A stretch of DNA of 64,000 nucleotides from contig NZ_JAMXIA010000001.1 in the NCBI RefSeq assembly GCF_025457425.1, positions 3,224,001 through 3,288,000 on the forward strand. Direction: 5' to 3'. The position numbers were made by a program, and so were the translations under genes. This document shows positions 1 to 8,109 of the stretch, one piece after another. A model generated the notes under the pieces. That model saw nothing but the letters and a program-made list of their open reading frames with translations, had not been told where the DNA came from and searched no databases. The DNA is from Chryseobacterium foetidum (lineage in GTDB: Bacteria; Bacteroidota; Bacteroidia; Flavobacteriales; Weeksellaceae). Positions within the stretch are counted from its first letter, which is position 1; each line of letters opens with the position of its first letter.

Positions 1-218
1 ATCTCATCAACGGCGCTCTGCGTGAAGCGGCATCCAAACTTACCGAAGAATATCTTGGGCAAGTTGCTCAGTTTATTCATGATGCCATCGTTAATAATCT
101 TGAAGATTTTCAATTCAGAATTAAATCTTTAAAAGATGAACTGGAATCCTATCGTGCAGTAGAGCAGCCAAGAAGAGCGATCGGTTTTCAACATGGGGAA
201 GAGGAGGAGAAAAAATGA
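1..218 (+). CDS. C-terminal fragment of an unrecognised protein
   Basis: An open frame enters from the left edge and ends at TGA 216-218, giving the last 71 residues of a protein whose start lies outside the window. The visible part is charged and looks helical (residues such as LTEEYLGQVAQFIHDAIV, then FRIKSLKDELESY), and the tail is acidic then basic (GEEEEKK). It is followed by a clear rho-independent terminator at 269-308, which supports this being a genuine gene end. I do not recognise the family. A long helical C-terminus would fit many protein types, so no function is given. Confidence 0.6.
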   Translation, partial: LINGALREAASKLTEEYLGQVAQFIHDAIVNNLEDFQFRIKSLKDELESYRAVEQPRRAIGFQHGEEEEKK

Positions 219-268
219 TTAGATACAAATTTAATCTTAATATTTTATCACCAATTAAATATTCTTAG

Positions 269-308
269 AAAACAAAAGACCAGACCTAACCGCTGGTCTT
301 TTGTTTTA
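269..308 (+). terminator. Rho-independent terminator of the partial first gene
   Basis: Arms 269-283 and 293-307 are perfectly complementary over 15 bases (core AAAGACCAG / CTGGTCTTT), with a 9-base loop. The A-rich left arm and T-rich right arm would let it work on both strands. Confidence 0.85.
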
Positions 309-633
309 TTAAGATATGATGTAAATATTATTTATTCGCAAAATTGATTTGTTTTTCATGATTAATTTTCATCATTTATCCCTTTTTTAGCCATTTTCCT
401 TAGCGTAGAGTATGTAGTGAGTACCTGTGTTTATGCGATTTACAGCTATATTTGAAAAGTAAAACATCTTATATTGGTGAATATTTATTTTTCATCTAAT
501 ATTCATTTTGTATGTTATTTAAAAGGTGAATTGAAGTTTAGTTTGTCTTTTTACTAATCATTTGTGTGAATATTTAACAATTAAAAAATGAACTCATAAT
601 ATTTTTTTAAACACTAGCCAAATACGCTCATCT
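309..633. other. Gene-free stretch upstream of the first T9SS cargo gene
   Basis: This is AT-rich and I see no ORF or repeat. A perfect TAnnTTTG box (TATATTTG) lies at 447-454, 180 bases before the ATG at 634. If it is the promoter, the leader would be about 170 nt. No closer perfect box was found. Confidence 0.4.
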
Positions 634-1596
634 ATGAAAAAACAACTCCTTTCTCTTAGTTTGATCTTAGCTTCTTTTGCTGTTAATGCACAAACTTACC
701 AAACTCTTTCGCTATCTGGATTTAATGCTGATGTCATTGCAAATGGTATTGGTGGTGCGTCTACGTCAACCAATGCAAGTCTGGACAAGCCTACAGACAA
801 TTTCGCTTACATGTCTAAAGATTTTAAAGTTACTGCATCATCTGCAACACTCACTTACGGTTTGCCTGAAAACGGTTTAATCACTTCTGCTGTTCCAGGT
901 ACTAGTGGTCTTACTTATCAGTTGGCTTCTTATAACGGAAATAATTCTTTAAGACTTCCCAACGCCAATGATACCGGTACGTTAACCCTTGCAACTCCGG
1001 GCTCTGCAAATACACTTTACGTTTTGGCGGTTAGTGGAAGTGGCCCTTCTACTGGTGAGATCACGGTGAATTTTGCAGATTCTACAACGCAGATTTTTGC
1101 CAATATCAATTTTCAGGATTGGTACGATGGAGCAAATTTTGCAATCAAGGCAATCGGTAGAATTAACAGGGGTTCAAACAGTATCGATGCTCCCGGTACA
1201 GCGGAAAATCCAAGGATTTATCAGATTCCGTTAGCTATTTCTGCGGCAAATCAAGGTAAAGTGATTACTTCAGTTACGGTAAAGAAAACGTCAACTGCCG
1301 TTACAGTCATTAATGTTTTTGCAATCTCTGCTCAGGGGCTTGTACTTTCTGTAAAAGATGCAGAAGCTCTGGAAAAAACAGGAATTTATCCAAATCCTTT
1401 CTCAGATTATTTAAATTTTAATGACATATCTGAGGTTGCCTCAATTAGTGTTCTAGATTTTTCAGGAAAAACTCTTTTAAAGGATGTAAAACCGGAATCT
1501 CAACTTAATTTATCAGCTCTTGAAAGCGGTGTTTATACTTTAATCATCAAAGATAAAAACGGGAAACAGACTTCAAAAAAAGTGACAAAGAAATAA
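634..1596 (+). CDS. Secreted protein with T9SS type A sorting domain
   Basis: A 320-residue protein with a Sec signal peptide (MKKQLLSLSLILASFAVNAQ, cleavage after NAQ) and, in the last ~75 residues, the type A T9SS sorting domain: TGIYPNPFSDYLNF, SVLDFSGKTLL, LNLSALESGVYTLIIKDKNGK and a terminal KKVTKK. Such proteins cross the inner membrane by Sec and the outer membrane by the type IX system, where the sorting domain is usually removed. The middle is a low-complexity Ser/Thr/Gly-rich beta-type region that I cannot assign to a catalytic family. The gene stands alone between terminators. It is either surface-attached or released. Confidence 0.85.
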   Translation: MKKQLLSLSLILASFAVNAQTYQTLSLSGFNADVIANGIGGASTSTNASLDKPTDNFAYMSKDFKVTASSATLTYGLPENGLITSAVPGTSGLTYQLASYNGNNSLRLPNANDTGTLTLATPGSANTLYVLAVSGSGPSTGEITVNFADSTTQIFANINFQDWYDGANFAIKAIGRINRGSNSIDAPGTAENPRIYQIPLAISAANQGKVITSVTVKKTSTAVTVINVFAISAQGLVLSVKDAEALEKTGIYPNPFSDYLNFNDISEVASISVLDFSGKTLLKDVKPESQLNLSALESGVYTLIIKDKNGKQTSKKVTKK

Positions 1597-1644
1597 TCTG
1601 TTTTCAGATATTTTTTCAGAAGAATTAATGTTAGATTTTAAGAT

Positions 1645-1676
1645 CAGACCTGTAGTTGATACAGGTCTGTTTTTTA
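1645..1676 (+). terminator. Terminator after the T9SS cargo gene
   Basis: CAGACCTGTA at 1645-1654 pairs with TACAGGTCTG at 1660-1669, followed by a T-run. Confidence 0.85.
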
Positions 1677-1712
1677 TATCTAAAGCTTTACAGAAAGTGA
1701 TGATATTATGCG

Positions 1713-1720
1713 TAAATTTG
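1713..1720 (+). promoter_or_regulatory. -7 promoter box of prfB
   Basis: TAAATTTG matches the Bacteroidota -7 consensus TAnnTTTG exactly. It ends 19 bases before the TTG start at 1740, so the leader is only about 12-13 nt. This supports the non-ATG start. Confidence 0.65.
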
Positions 1721-1739
1721 CATTTCAAATTTTTTAGCT

Positions 1740-2852
1740 TTGATCAATAACGACCAGATAAAAGACACACAGGCAAGAATAGAAGATCTCAGAAAATATC
1801 TTCAGATCGATAAAAAGAAAATCGAGATTTCTAACGATGACGAAAAAACCGCTGCACCCGAGTTTTGGGACAATCCTAAAACTGCTGAAGCATTTCTGAA
1901 ACAGCTACGGTCCAAGAAAAAATGGGTGGAAGCTTATGAAGAAATCAATACTCAGTTTGAAGATCTTCAGGTTTTAGTAGAATTTGCCAAAGAAGATTCA
2001 GATTCTGAAAAAGAACTTGATGAGACTTTCCCTCTTTTAATTGAAAAAATTGAAGATTTAGAGTTTAAAAATATGCTTTCTAACGAAGGCGATGAGCTTT
2101 CGGCTGTTCTTCAAATCACAGCAGGAGCTGGTGGTACCGAAAGTTGCGACTGGGCTGCGATGTTAATGAGAATGTACACGATGTGGGCTGAGAAACAGGG
2201 TTACAAAATCCGCGAACTGAATTATCAGGAAGGTGATGTAGCAGGTGTAAAAACGGTCACGCTTGAGATTGAGGGTGAATTTGCCTTTGGTTATCTTCGT
2301 GGCGAAAACGGTGTTCACAGACTTGTAAGAATTTCGCCATTTGATTCTAATGCAAAACGTCATACAAGTTTCGTTTCGGTTTATGTTTATCCTTTGGTGG
2401 ATGATACAATTGAAATCAACATTAACCCTGCCGATATTTCATTTGAGACAATGAGATCATCTGGTGCGGGTGGTCAGAATGTTAACAAAGTAGAAACTGC
2501 AGTCCGCCTTCGTCACGCTCCTACAGGAATTATTATCGAAAACTCAGAATCCCGTTCGCAGCTACAGAATAAAGAAAAAGCGATGCAGCTTTTAAAGTCC
2601 AGACTATATGAAATGGAACTTGAAGAAAGACTGAAAGCCCGAAATGAAATTGAAGCCAATAAAATGAAAATCGAGTGGGGAAGCCAAATAAGAAATTACG
2701 TGATGCATCCTTACAAACTGGTAAAAGACGTACGTTCGGGTCACGAAACTTCTGATGTAGATGCTGTGATGAATGGAAATCTTACGCCTTTCCTCAAGGC
2801 CTTTCTGATGGCAGACGGAACCGCAGTTTCAGACGACGATTTCGACCTATAA
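1740..2852 (+). CDS. prfB: Peptide chain release factor 2 (RF2)
   Basis: RF2 recognises UGA and UAA stop codons and triggers peptide release on the ribosome. The 370-residue protein has the tripeptide anticodon SPF (199-201, in [14 protein letters not shown]) and the catalytic GGQ loop (244-246, in [11 protein letters not shown]). The start is TTG at 1740: stop codons lie in frame shortly upstream, no ATG is available before residue ~112, and a perfect -7 box sits 19 bases away. The programmed +1 frameshift seen in many prfB genes is absent. At the equivalent site (KYL-Q, residues 19-22) the codons read TAT CTT CAG with no in-frame UGA and no GGGGG run before it, so this RF2 is not autoregulated that way. 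It is monocistronic. Confidence 0.96.
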   Translation: MINNDQIKDTQARIEDLRKYLQIDKKKIEISNDDEKTAAPEFWDNPKTAEAFLKQLRSKKKWVEAYEEINTQFEDLQVLVEFAKEDSDSEKELDETFPLLIEKIEDLEFKNMLSNEGDELSAVLQITAGAGGTESCDWAAMLMRMYTMWAEKQGYKIRELNYQEGDVAGVKTVTLEIEGEFAFGYLRGENGVHRLVRISPFDSNAKRHTSFVSVYVYPLVDDTIEININPADISFETMRSSGAGGQNVNKVETAVRLRHAPTGIIIENSESRSQLQNKEKAMQLLKSRLYEMELEERLKARNEIEANKMKIEWGSQIRNYVMHPYKLVKDVRSGHETSDVDAVMNGNLTPFLKAFLMADGTAVSDDDFDL

Positions 2853-2915
2853 AATATCATGTTTACATTTACGTTAAAATATGCTAATATATTTTCAGCA
2901 TAATTTTATTAAGCT

Positions 2916-2923
2916 TATTTTTG
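2916..2923 (+). promoter_or_regulatory. -7 promoter box of the DedA gene
   Basis: TATTTTTG is a perfect TAnnTTTG box, 16 bases before the ATG at 2940. It separates this gene from prfB. Confidence 0.6.
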
Positions 2924-2939
2924 TTCATCATCATTATAT

Positions 2940-3665
2940 ATGGAATACAATAGCTGGAGAGATTTATTAAATCCCGAATTTTACATCAACATGGGTGGAT
3001 TTTGGGTAATTCTATTCATAATTTTTGCCGAAACAGGCTTGTTTGTAGGGTTTTTCCTGCCTGGAGATTCATTACTTTTCGTTTCAGGAATTTACGCCGT
3101 AGACATTATTTCAAAAACATTCGGTTCTACAGGAAGTGACTTTTTAGATACTACTTTGCTGGCCTCCGCTGTTGCATTTGCTGCAATCGTCGGAAATCAG
3201 GTTGGATATTGGTTTGGGAGCAAAACAGGACCGGCTTTGTATAAAAAACAGGATACTTTTCTGTTTAAAAAGAAATATCTTTATCAGGCACATGATTTCT
3301 TCGAAAAAAACGGAGCTTTAGCTGTAATTATGGCGAGATTTTTACCGGTGGTGAGAACCTTTATGCCGATTGTTGCGGGTATTGTGAGCATGGATAAAAA
3401 AGCTTTTCTGAGAGATAACATTATTGGTGGTATTCTCTGGTCATTCAGTTTGATTTTTGCAGGACATTATTTGGATAAACTGTTCATGGATCAGTTCGGA
3501 ATTAATCTGAAAGAAAAACTGGAATTCATCATCATCATTATCGTTTTGGTGACAACAGTTCCGGTAATTCTGAAATTTGTTTTCGGTGCACCAAAAGAAA
3601 ATCCAATTGTGGAAGATAAAGTGCTTGACGAGTTGATTGATAAAGAACAAGATAAAGAAAAATAA
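2940..3665 (+). CDS. DedA family membrane protein
   Basis: A 241-residue polytopic inner-membrane protein of the DedA/SNARE-associated family. These proteins are linked to flipping of undecaprenyl phosphate or phospholipids and to membrane-potential homeostasis. Family marks are the acidic residue E31 followed by the LPGDS motif (40-44), and near residue 140 the arginine-rich RFLPVVRTFMPIVAG signature. The N-terminal helix (19-40) and two C-terminal hydrophobic segments are clear. The C-terminus is charged and cytoplasmic. It has its own promoter and terminator. The exact substrate of this paralog cannot be told. Confidence 0.92.
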   Translation: MEYNSWRDLLNPEFYINMGGFWVILFIIFAETGLFVGFFLPGDSLLFVSGIYAVDIISKTFGSTGSDFLDTTLLASAVAFAAIVGNQVGYWFGSKTGPALYKKQDTFLFKKKYLYQAHDFFEKNGALAVIMARFLPVVRTFMPIVAGIVSMDKKAFLRDNIIGGILWSFSLIFAGHYLDKLFMDQFGINLKEKLEFIIIIIVLVTTVPVILKFVFGAPKENPIVEDKVLDELIDKEQDKEK

Positions 3666-3670
3666 TATTG

Positions 3671-3694
3671 AACCTGCTCCGGCAGGTTTTTTTG
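3671..3694 (+). terminator. Terminator of the DedA gene
   Basis: AACCTGC-TCC-GGCAGGTT, followed by seven T. It has a three-base loop. Confidence 0.85.
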
Positions 3695-3710
3695 TTTTGA
3701 GGATAAGGCT

Positions 3711-3740
3711 GAGGTTAAGGTTAAGGTTAAGGTTAAGGTT
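3711..3740. repeat. Five tandem copies of the hexamer (G/A)AGGTT
   Basis: One GAGGTT and four AAGGTT units run end to end. A degenerate reverse-complement version (CCTTAACC, CCTCAACC) occurs at about 56,502-56,533. Confidence 0.85.
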
Positions 3741-3807
3741 GCGAATTTCAGGTTTTTCTTGAAGAAGGCTCCAGAGATTTATTAATTTTCACCCCGTCAT
3801 CCAGCGT

Positions 3808-3872
3808 CAATCATCCATCAATCATCATTCATCACCCATCATACATCAATCATCAATCATCAATCATCACAT
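3808..3872. repeat. Low-complexity TCAATCA-type repeat
   Basis: Repeats of TCAATCATCAATCA and ATCATCATTC lie in the 3' end region of the following minus-strand gene, reaching its stop codon. A similar run is at about 11,608-11,640. Confidence 0.75.
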
Positions 3873-4730
3873 ATCCTTAATCCACTCCAAAATATTCGGA
3901 TAAATAATGCTGTCTCTTTTGGTTTTATTAAAAAATCTGGGAGCATGACCCGTGTTTTCCATAAAAACCAGTTTGTGCGGAATGTTCTTTTCCGTTAAAA
4001 CTGAATCCAGTGCTAAACCCTGTTTTTGATTCACCAGAAAATCTGTATTCCCCTGAAATAAAAGAGTAGGAACCGACGAAACATTGGCAATCGGACTTGC
4101 TGTTTTAAATTCCTCAGAGAGATTTTTTCTTTTAAATTTGGTTCCAACCATTTTCTGAATACTTCCGGAAGTATATTTCGAATAAAATGATTTTAAATAT
4201 TCATCAGAAAAAAAATCAGTCGGTCCGCTTAAAGAAATTATTTTTTTAATTCTCTCTGGGTTTTTATAACCGTAGAGTAGAGCCAGATGCCCACCCGCAC
4301 TTTCGCCCAAAAGAATATAATTATCGGGCAGCAATTCTGATTTTTCTGCAAGGGAATTAAATTTTTCAATCGCCAAATCAATATCCTCAAGCTGTTCGCG
4401 ATAAGTAATTCCTTTTTTTACCAAACGGTAATTCATATTAACACTCGGAATATTATTGGCAAAAAGCATTTTCTGGATTTGAATCATGTGCTCTTTTCTG
4501 CCGTATTTCCAGGCACCACCGTGAACAATCAAAACTACAGGAGTGTCTTGCGGATAATCGGCTGGTAAGAAAACATCCATTTTCTGGCGTTTGTCTTCGC
4601 CGTATTTCAGATTGTAAACCTTTTGAGAATTGTTCCCCACCCAAACCCGAAACTTCGAGTTGCATGAATTTAAAACAAAACCTGCCAATCCTAAAACAAA
4701 ATAGTGGTAATTGAGAATCAGCTTTTTCAT
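3867..4730 (-). CDS. Alpha/beta hydrolase lipoprotein (esterase/lipase-like)
   Basis: A 287-residue alpha/beta hydrolase, probably an esterase. It has the HGG oxyanion motif (70-72, LIVHGGAWKYG), the nucleophile elbow GESAGG with Ser144, and a likely Asp230 (GNTDFL) and His262 (NTGHAP) to complete the triad. The start MKKLILNYHY is preferred over an upstream in-frame ATG at 4763: it yields a lipoprotein signal peptide ending in the lipobox LNSC, with lipidated Cys23. It should sit on a membrane facing the periplasm or surface. The substrate is unknown; the HSL/BD-FAE type of family includes carbohydrate and general carboxyl esterases. It lies 40 bases downstream of a small secreted-protein gene on the same strand. 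Confidence 0.85.
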   Translation of the reverse strand: MKKLILNYHYFVLGLAGFVLNSCNSKFRVWVGNNSQKVYNLKYGEDKRQKMDVFLPADYPQDTPVVLIVHGGAWKYGRKEHMIQIQKMLFANNIPSVNMNYRLVKKGITYREQLEDIDLAIEKFNSLAEKSELLPDNYILLGESAGGHLALLYGYKNPERIKKIISLSGPTDFFSDEYLKSFYSKYTSGSIQKMVGTKFKRKNLSEEFKTASPIANVSSVPTLLFQGNTDFLVNQKQGLALDSVLTEKNIPHKLVFMENTGHAPRFFNKTKRDSIIYPNILEWIKDM

Positions 4731-4770
4731 AGAGTAAAGGTAGGGAGAAAATTTTACTGACATATCTTAT

Positions 4771-5256
4771 CTATAAACTATAAAATTGAAAAATATCGCC
4801 ATATCCATTCTTACATTCTCTTAAAAACTCTTTTGGAATGCCATTTTTAAAGTTAATTTTTGAAGAAACTTTTGGGTTACAATCGTTATTTTTATTTTCA
4901 AATATTAATACCCCATTTTTAAATTTTTTTGGAAGATCGGCCATTATTGTTACATTATATTCTCCAATATATTGATTAAGGTCATTGAAAATTAAAATTC
5001 TGTTAGTTGCTCTTTTAGACAATCCCCAAAGCCAAGTAGAATTCATAATTTTATAAATTCCTTTTTTGGTGACAGCTTTACCTAGATAGGTTAAATGAGT
5101 TTCCATACCTCCTTTATCATTCCATTTTCCATACACGAAAGTTTTTCCAACTTTATTTCTATGTAAAGTGATCAAACGCATTTCGTCATCATTAACTTGT
5201 GAATATGATACATTTGAGAATGCTATTGCTATAAAAATCAAGAAAGTTTTTAACAT
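4771..5256 (-). CDS. Hypothetical secreted protein
   Basis: A 161-residue protein with a Sec signal peptide (MLKTFLIFIAIAFSNVSYSQ). The mature part is basic, rich in Asn and Lys, with two cysteines near the C-terminus (NDCNPKV, LRECKNG) that may form a disulphide. I recognise no domain. It lies just upstream of the hydrolase gene on the same strand and could share its transcript. It is more AT-rich than its neighbours, which may indicate recent acquisition or weak constraint. Confidence 0.7.
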   Translation of the reverse strand: MLKTFLIFIAIAFSNVSYSQVNDDEMRLITLHRNKVGKTFVYGKWNDKGGMETHLTYLGKAVTKKGIYKIMNSTWLWGLSKRATNRILIFNDLNQYIGEYNVTIMADLPKKFKNGVLIFENKNNDCNPKVSSKINFKNGIPKEFLRECKNGYGDIFQFYSL

Positions 5257-5362
5257 TGTGCTATTATTGAGAGTGAAATTAGTATGAATTATTAATATTC
5301 AATATTGATAATTATTCAGATAATTGAGATTTAAAAATAAATAATATCCCAAATTAAAACAT

Positions 5363-5370
5363 TATTTTTG
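5363..5370 (+). promoter_or_regulatory. -7 promoter box of the DUF808 gene
   Basis: TATTTTTG is a perfect TAnnTTTG, 45 bases before the ATG at 5416. Confidence 0.5.
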
Positions 5371-5415
5371 CCTTGGTTTAATTTTAACAAACCTTAAAAA
5401 TAAATTAAAATAAAT

Positions 5416-6300
5416 ATGGCTTCAGGCTTTTTTGCGCTTCTTGATGATGTTGCAGCTTTAATGGACGATGTGGCGGTAACCACTAAAATAGCAACAAAAA
5501 AAACAGCCGGAATTTTAGGCGATGATCTTGCCGTAAATGCCGAGAAAGCTACAGGATTTATGTCCTCAAGAGAAATTCCTGTTCTTTGGGCAATTACCAA
5601 AGGTTCTTTTTTAAATAAAATAATTATTCTTCCGATTGTATTTTTGCTGAATTGGCTTTATCAGCCTGCAATCAACTATATTTTAATTGTCGGAGCAATG
5701 TATCTGGCTTTTGAGGGTGTTGAGAAAATTATTGAGTTTCTTTTTCACAGGAAAAAGGAAGGGCATGAAGTCATAGAAGAGAGAGAAGCTGATACGCAAT
5801 CTGCCGAAGAAATTGAAAAAGCAAAGGTGAAATCTGCGGTTACCACGGATTTTATTCTTTCACTGGAAATTGTAATCATCGCTTTGGGAACTGTGTTGGA
5901 AGAAAGCCATCCTTTCATCACTCAAATCCTGGTAACAAGCCTTGTGGCAATAGTTGCAACCGTTGGTGTCTACGGAATTGTAGCGTTAATTGTAAGAATG
6001 GATGACGCAGGCTTTAAATTAATCAAAAAAAGTAACGGAAAAGGTTTTGCGTCAAAATTAGGACAGTTTTTGGTAGATGCGTTGCCATGGGTAATCAAAT
6101 CGTTAGGAGTAATCGGAACAATAGCTTTAATCATGGTTGCAGGAGAAATTTTTGCACACAGAATTGAGTATCTTCATCACATTTTACCTGACTGGAATGC
6201 GACTTTGAAACAGGTTGTTTTCGGCTTGGCTGGTGGATTGATTGGTGTAGCTTTATTCACTGTAGGGAAAAAAGTCTACAGTCTGGTTGCAAACAAATAA
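5416..6300 (+). CDS. DUF808 (YedI-type) inner-membrane protein
   Basis: A 294-residue polytopic membrane protein of the DUF808 family. The family signature is the N-terminus ASGFFALLDDVAALMDDVA followed by TKKTAGILGDDLAVNAEKA. About six hydrophobic segments follow (for example 75-105, 150-195, 225-250, 265-285), with a charged loop at 115-140. The biochemical function of DUF808 is unknown. It has its own upstream box and a terminator directly downstream. Confidence 0.9.
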   Translation: MASGFFALLDDVAALMDDVAVTTKIATKKTAGILGDDLAVNAEKATGFMSSREIPVLWAITKGSFLNKIIILPIVFLLNWLYQPAINYILIVGAMYLAFEGVEKIIEFLFHRKKEGHEVIEEREADTQSAEEIEKAKVKSAVTTDFILSLEIVIIALGTVLEESHPFITQILVTSLVAIVATVGVYGIVALIVRMDDAGFKLIKKSNGKGFASKLGQFLVDALPWVIKSLGVIGTIALIMVAGEIFAHRIEYLHHILPDWNATLKQVVFGLAGGLIGVALFTVGKKVYSLVANK

Positions 6301-6322
6301 GACAAATAATTAAAAATAATAT

Positions 6323-6366
6323 AAAGTTTACGGAAAAGTCTTTGGGCAGATTCGTAAACTTTTTTG
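6323..6366 (+). terminator. Terminator of the DUF808 gene
   Basis: AAAGTTTACG (6323-6332) pairs with CGTAAACTTT (6353-6362), followed by T residues. A candidate upstream start of the next gene (6342) lies inside this structure, which argues for the later start at 6378. Confidence 0.75.
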
Positions 6367-6377
6367 TTAGTTCTATT

Positions 6378-6806
6378 ATGAATAAAGACCGGAAAGAATA
6401 CAGTTTTAAATACTCAAAAAACATTTTCACACTTGACTCTTTGAGTGTATTGATACCACTTTTACTTGCATCATATTTATATTTTGCGATGGAAAATAAA
6501 ATCATTGCAATTATTTTATTGATTGTTGGAGTTGCTAATTCTGTTTATTTTATCTCAAGGTTTGCAAATAATAAGATTCAGCTGAGAATCAACAGCGCAG
6601 GAATACTGATTGAAGGAAAACTGGTAAAATGGCAGCAAATTGAAGAGATTGAAATTGAAAATGTCAGTACGGGAAGTTCCCCAAGTGAATTTTTAACAGT
6701 CTTAACCAAATCTATGAATGATTATTCTGTAGAGATCACAGAACTAAATATTGATGCGAAAAAACTCAAGACCATTATTAACCAATTTGGTTCTTTTATA
6801 AAATAA
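6378..6806 (+). CDS. Small membrane protein with PH-like soluble part
   Basis: A 142-residue protein beginning MNKDRKEYSFKYSKN. Two adjacent hydrophobic segments (about 22-40 and 44-62) form a membrane hairpin. They are followed by a soluble beta-rich part with alternating strands (IQLRINSAGILIEGKLVKW, IEEIEIENVS) that resembles bacterial PH-like domains. The fold call is inference. The start at 6378 is chosen because the in-frame ATG at 6342 lies in the preceding terminator hairpin. Function unknown. Confidence 0.65.
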   Translation: MNKDRKEYSFKYSKNIFTLDSLSVLIPLLLASYLYFAMENKIIAIILLIVGVANSVYFISRFANNKIQLRINSAGILIEGKLVKWQQIEEIEIENVSTGSSPSEFLTVLTKSMNDYSVEITELNIDAKKLKTIINQFGSFIK

Positions 6807-6846
6807 TGATGAAGATAAAATTTATCATTCATTTAAATTAATAAAA

Positions 6847-7773
6847 ATGAGAAGTTTAGCGATAGACCTGTTGAAAATTATACTTGCTCTGTTTGTGGTC
6901 GGGCTGCACATTTATTTTCTCAGAGATTCTTATCCAACGCTCAGCTATCTGCTTGTGAATGGACTCTTCCGATTGGGAGTTCCGGTTTTTCTGATTATTA
7001 CAGGCTATTATTTTTCCTTTGTTAATGATTTTTCTAAACTGAAAAAATGGCTTTTCAGAATTTTCATTTTGTACGCAATCTGGACGGTCATCTACATTCC
7101 GCTTTGGAAGGAAGGTGACGCAGTCTCCAATATTGTTTTTGGTTATCACCATTTATGGTATCTCAACGGAACTTTGTTTGCCGGAATTTTTCTGTTTTTT
7201 CTCAGGCATAGAAGCCCAAAACTCCTGATCTCGTTGGTTTTTCTATTCTTCCTTTGTGGTTACACGATTCAATATTTAGGAAACTCTCATTTTTTTGAAG
7301 GCGAAACGAATCAGCTCTTCAACCGTTACCCGATGTACCGAAACTTTCTTTTCGACTGCTTCCCGTTTTTAACCATTGGTTTTCTGATTAAAAAATATGA
7401 ATGGGATGTGAAAAGAAATCCGTCGCTCTGGCTGGTTTTAGTTTCAGTTTCAGCTGTCGTTGCGGAAGCGTTCGTCAATATTCAAATCTTAAAACTTCCG
7501 AAAAAAGAAAGTGTTGATCTCTTATTTTCTCTGTTGATAGCTTGTCCGTTGGTTTTTATTTACTTTAAAAACTTAAAATTTAAAACAGATTCAAAAATTC
7601 TGGCGAGCATCTCTACTGCGATCTATTTTATCCACCCTATGTTGATGTATTACGTTTACAAATCGGAAAATCTTTTGATCCTTCAGTACGACGATTTCAT
7701 TTTCATAAGTTCGCTTATTTTATCGGGTTTAGTTTTGGTAATTTTAAATCAAAAACTGAAGTATCTTCTTTAG
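6847..7773 (+). CDS. Acyltransferase family 3 membrane protein
   Basis: A 308-residue polytopic protein of the acyltransferase-3 family, which O-acylates (often acetylates) sugars, lipids or peptidoglycan from the membrane. The family start is MRSLAIDLLKIILALFVVGLHIYF, where the His at residue 21 is the usual catalytic His. About ten hydrophobic segments follow, including the conserved region at 260-275 (ISTAIYFIHPMLMYYVY). No neighbouring glycan operon shows the acceptor. It is slightly shorter than typical members (330-380). Confidence 0.88.
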   Translation: MRSLAIDLLKIILALFVVGLHIYFLRDSYPTLSYLLVNGLFRLGVPVFLIITGYYFSFVNDFSKLKKWLFRIFILYAIWTVIYIPLWKEGDAVSNIVFGYHHLWYLNGTLFAGIFLFFLRHRSPKLLISLVFLFFLCGYTIQYLGNSHFFEGETNQLFNRYPMYRNFLFDCFPFLTIGFLIKKYEWDVKRNPSLWLVLVSVSAVVAEAFVNIQILKLPKKESVDLLFSLLIACPLVFIYFKNLKFKTDSKILASISTAIYFIHPMLMYYVYKSENLLILQYDDFIFISSLILSGLVLVILNQKLKYLL

Positions 7774-8109
7774 AGTAGTACTGTAAAATAGTACGTCTTT
7801 ACCACAATGGACATTACGGATTTCACAAGGAACACTATCTTTAGTGCACTTTTTGTAAAAATCTTCGTGAACTTCGTGGTAAAATTGAGATGCATAAAAT
7901 CAAAACTTAAATAATGCAAAACGAAAATCTGAAAAGTCAAAATCTTTAGATTTACACGTCTCAAATGAAAAACTTAGACGTCTGACTTTCTTAATTTAGA
8001 CGTGTGAATTTTCTAAATCAGACGTCTCATTTTTGAGGCTCTCGTGAAAGCCCATCAGCAGTGCATTTGCAAGAAGTGAAATTTAGATTAAAATATTTCC
8101 AAAAAACCA
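7774..8109. other. Convergent intergenic region with a phased repeat
   Basis: This stretch lies between two convergent genes, so it should contain 3' ends only. It includes a 22-bp repeat array (listed separately) and no ORF I can support. A 64-codon frame on the minus strand (7770-7964) is unsupported. Confidence 0.6.
7954..8041. repeat. Four 22-bp units headed by AGACGTCT
   Basis: ACACGTCT (7954), AGACGTCT (7976), AGACGTGT (7998) and AGACGTCT (8020) are spaced exactly 22 bases apart. AGACGTCT is a perfect palindrome. The 14-base remainders of the units are AT-rich and diverged. Confidence 0.7.

Noticed and set aside
1738..1743. CTTTGA at the prfB start as a release-factor frameshift site
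   Set aside because: A +1 shift there enters GAT CAA TAA and stops at once, and the real recoding position lies 60 bases downstream, where no UGA exists.
3711..3740. Telomere-like repeats
   Set aside because: Only five hexamers inside a circular-type bacterial gene context; there is no chromosome end signature.
7770..7964. 64-codon minus-strand ORF after the acyltransferase gene
   Set aside because: It overlaps the phased repeat, has no recognisable features and no promoter box.
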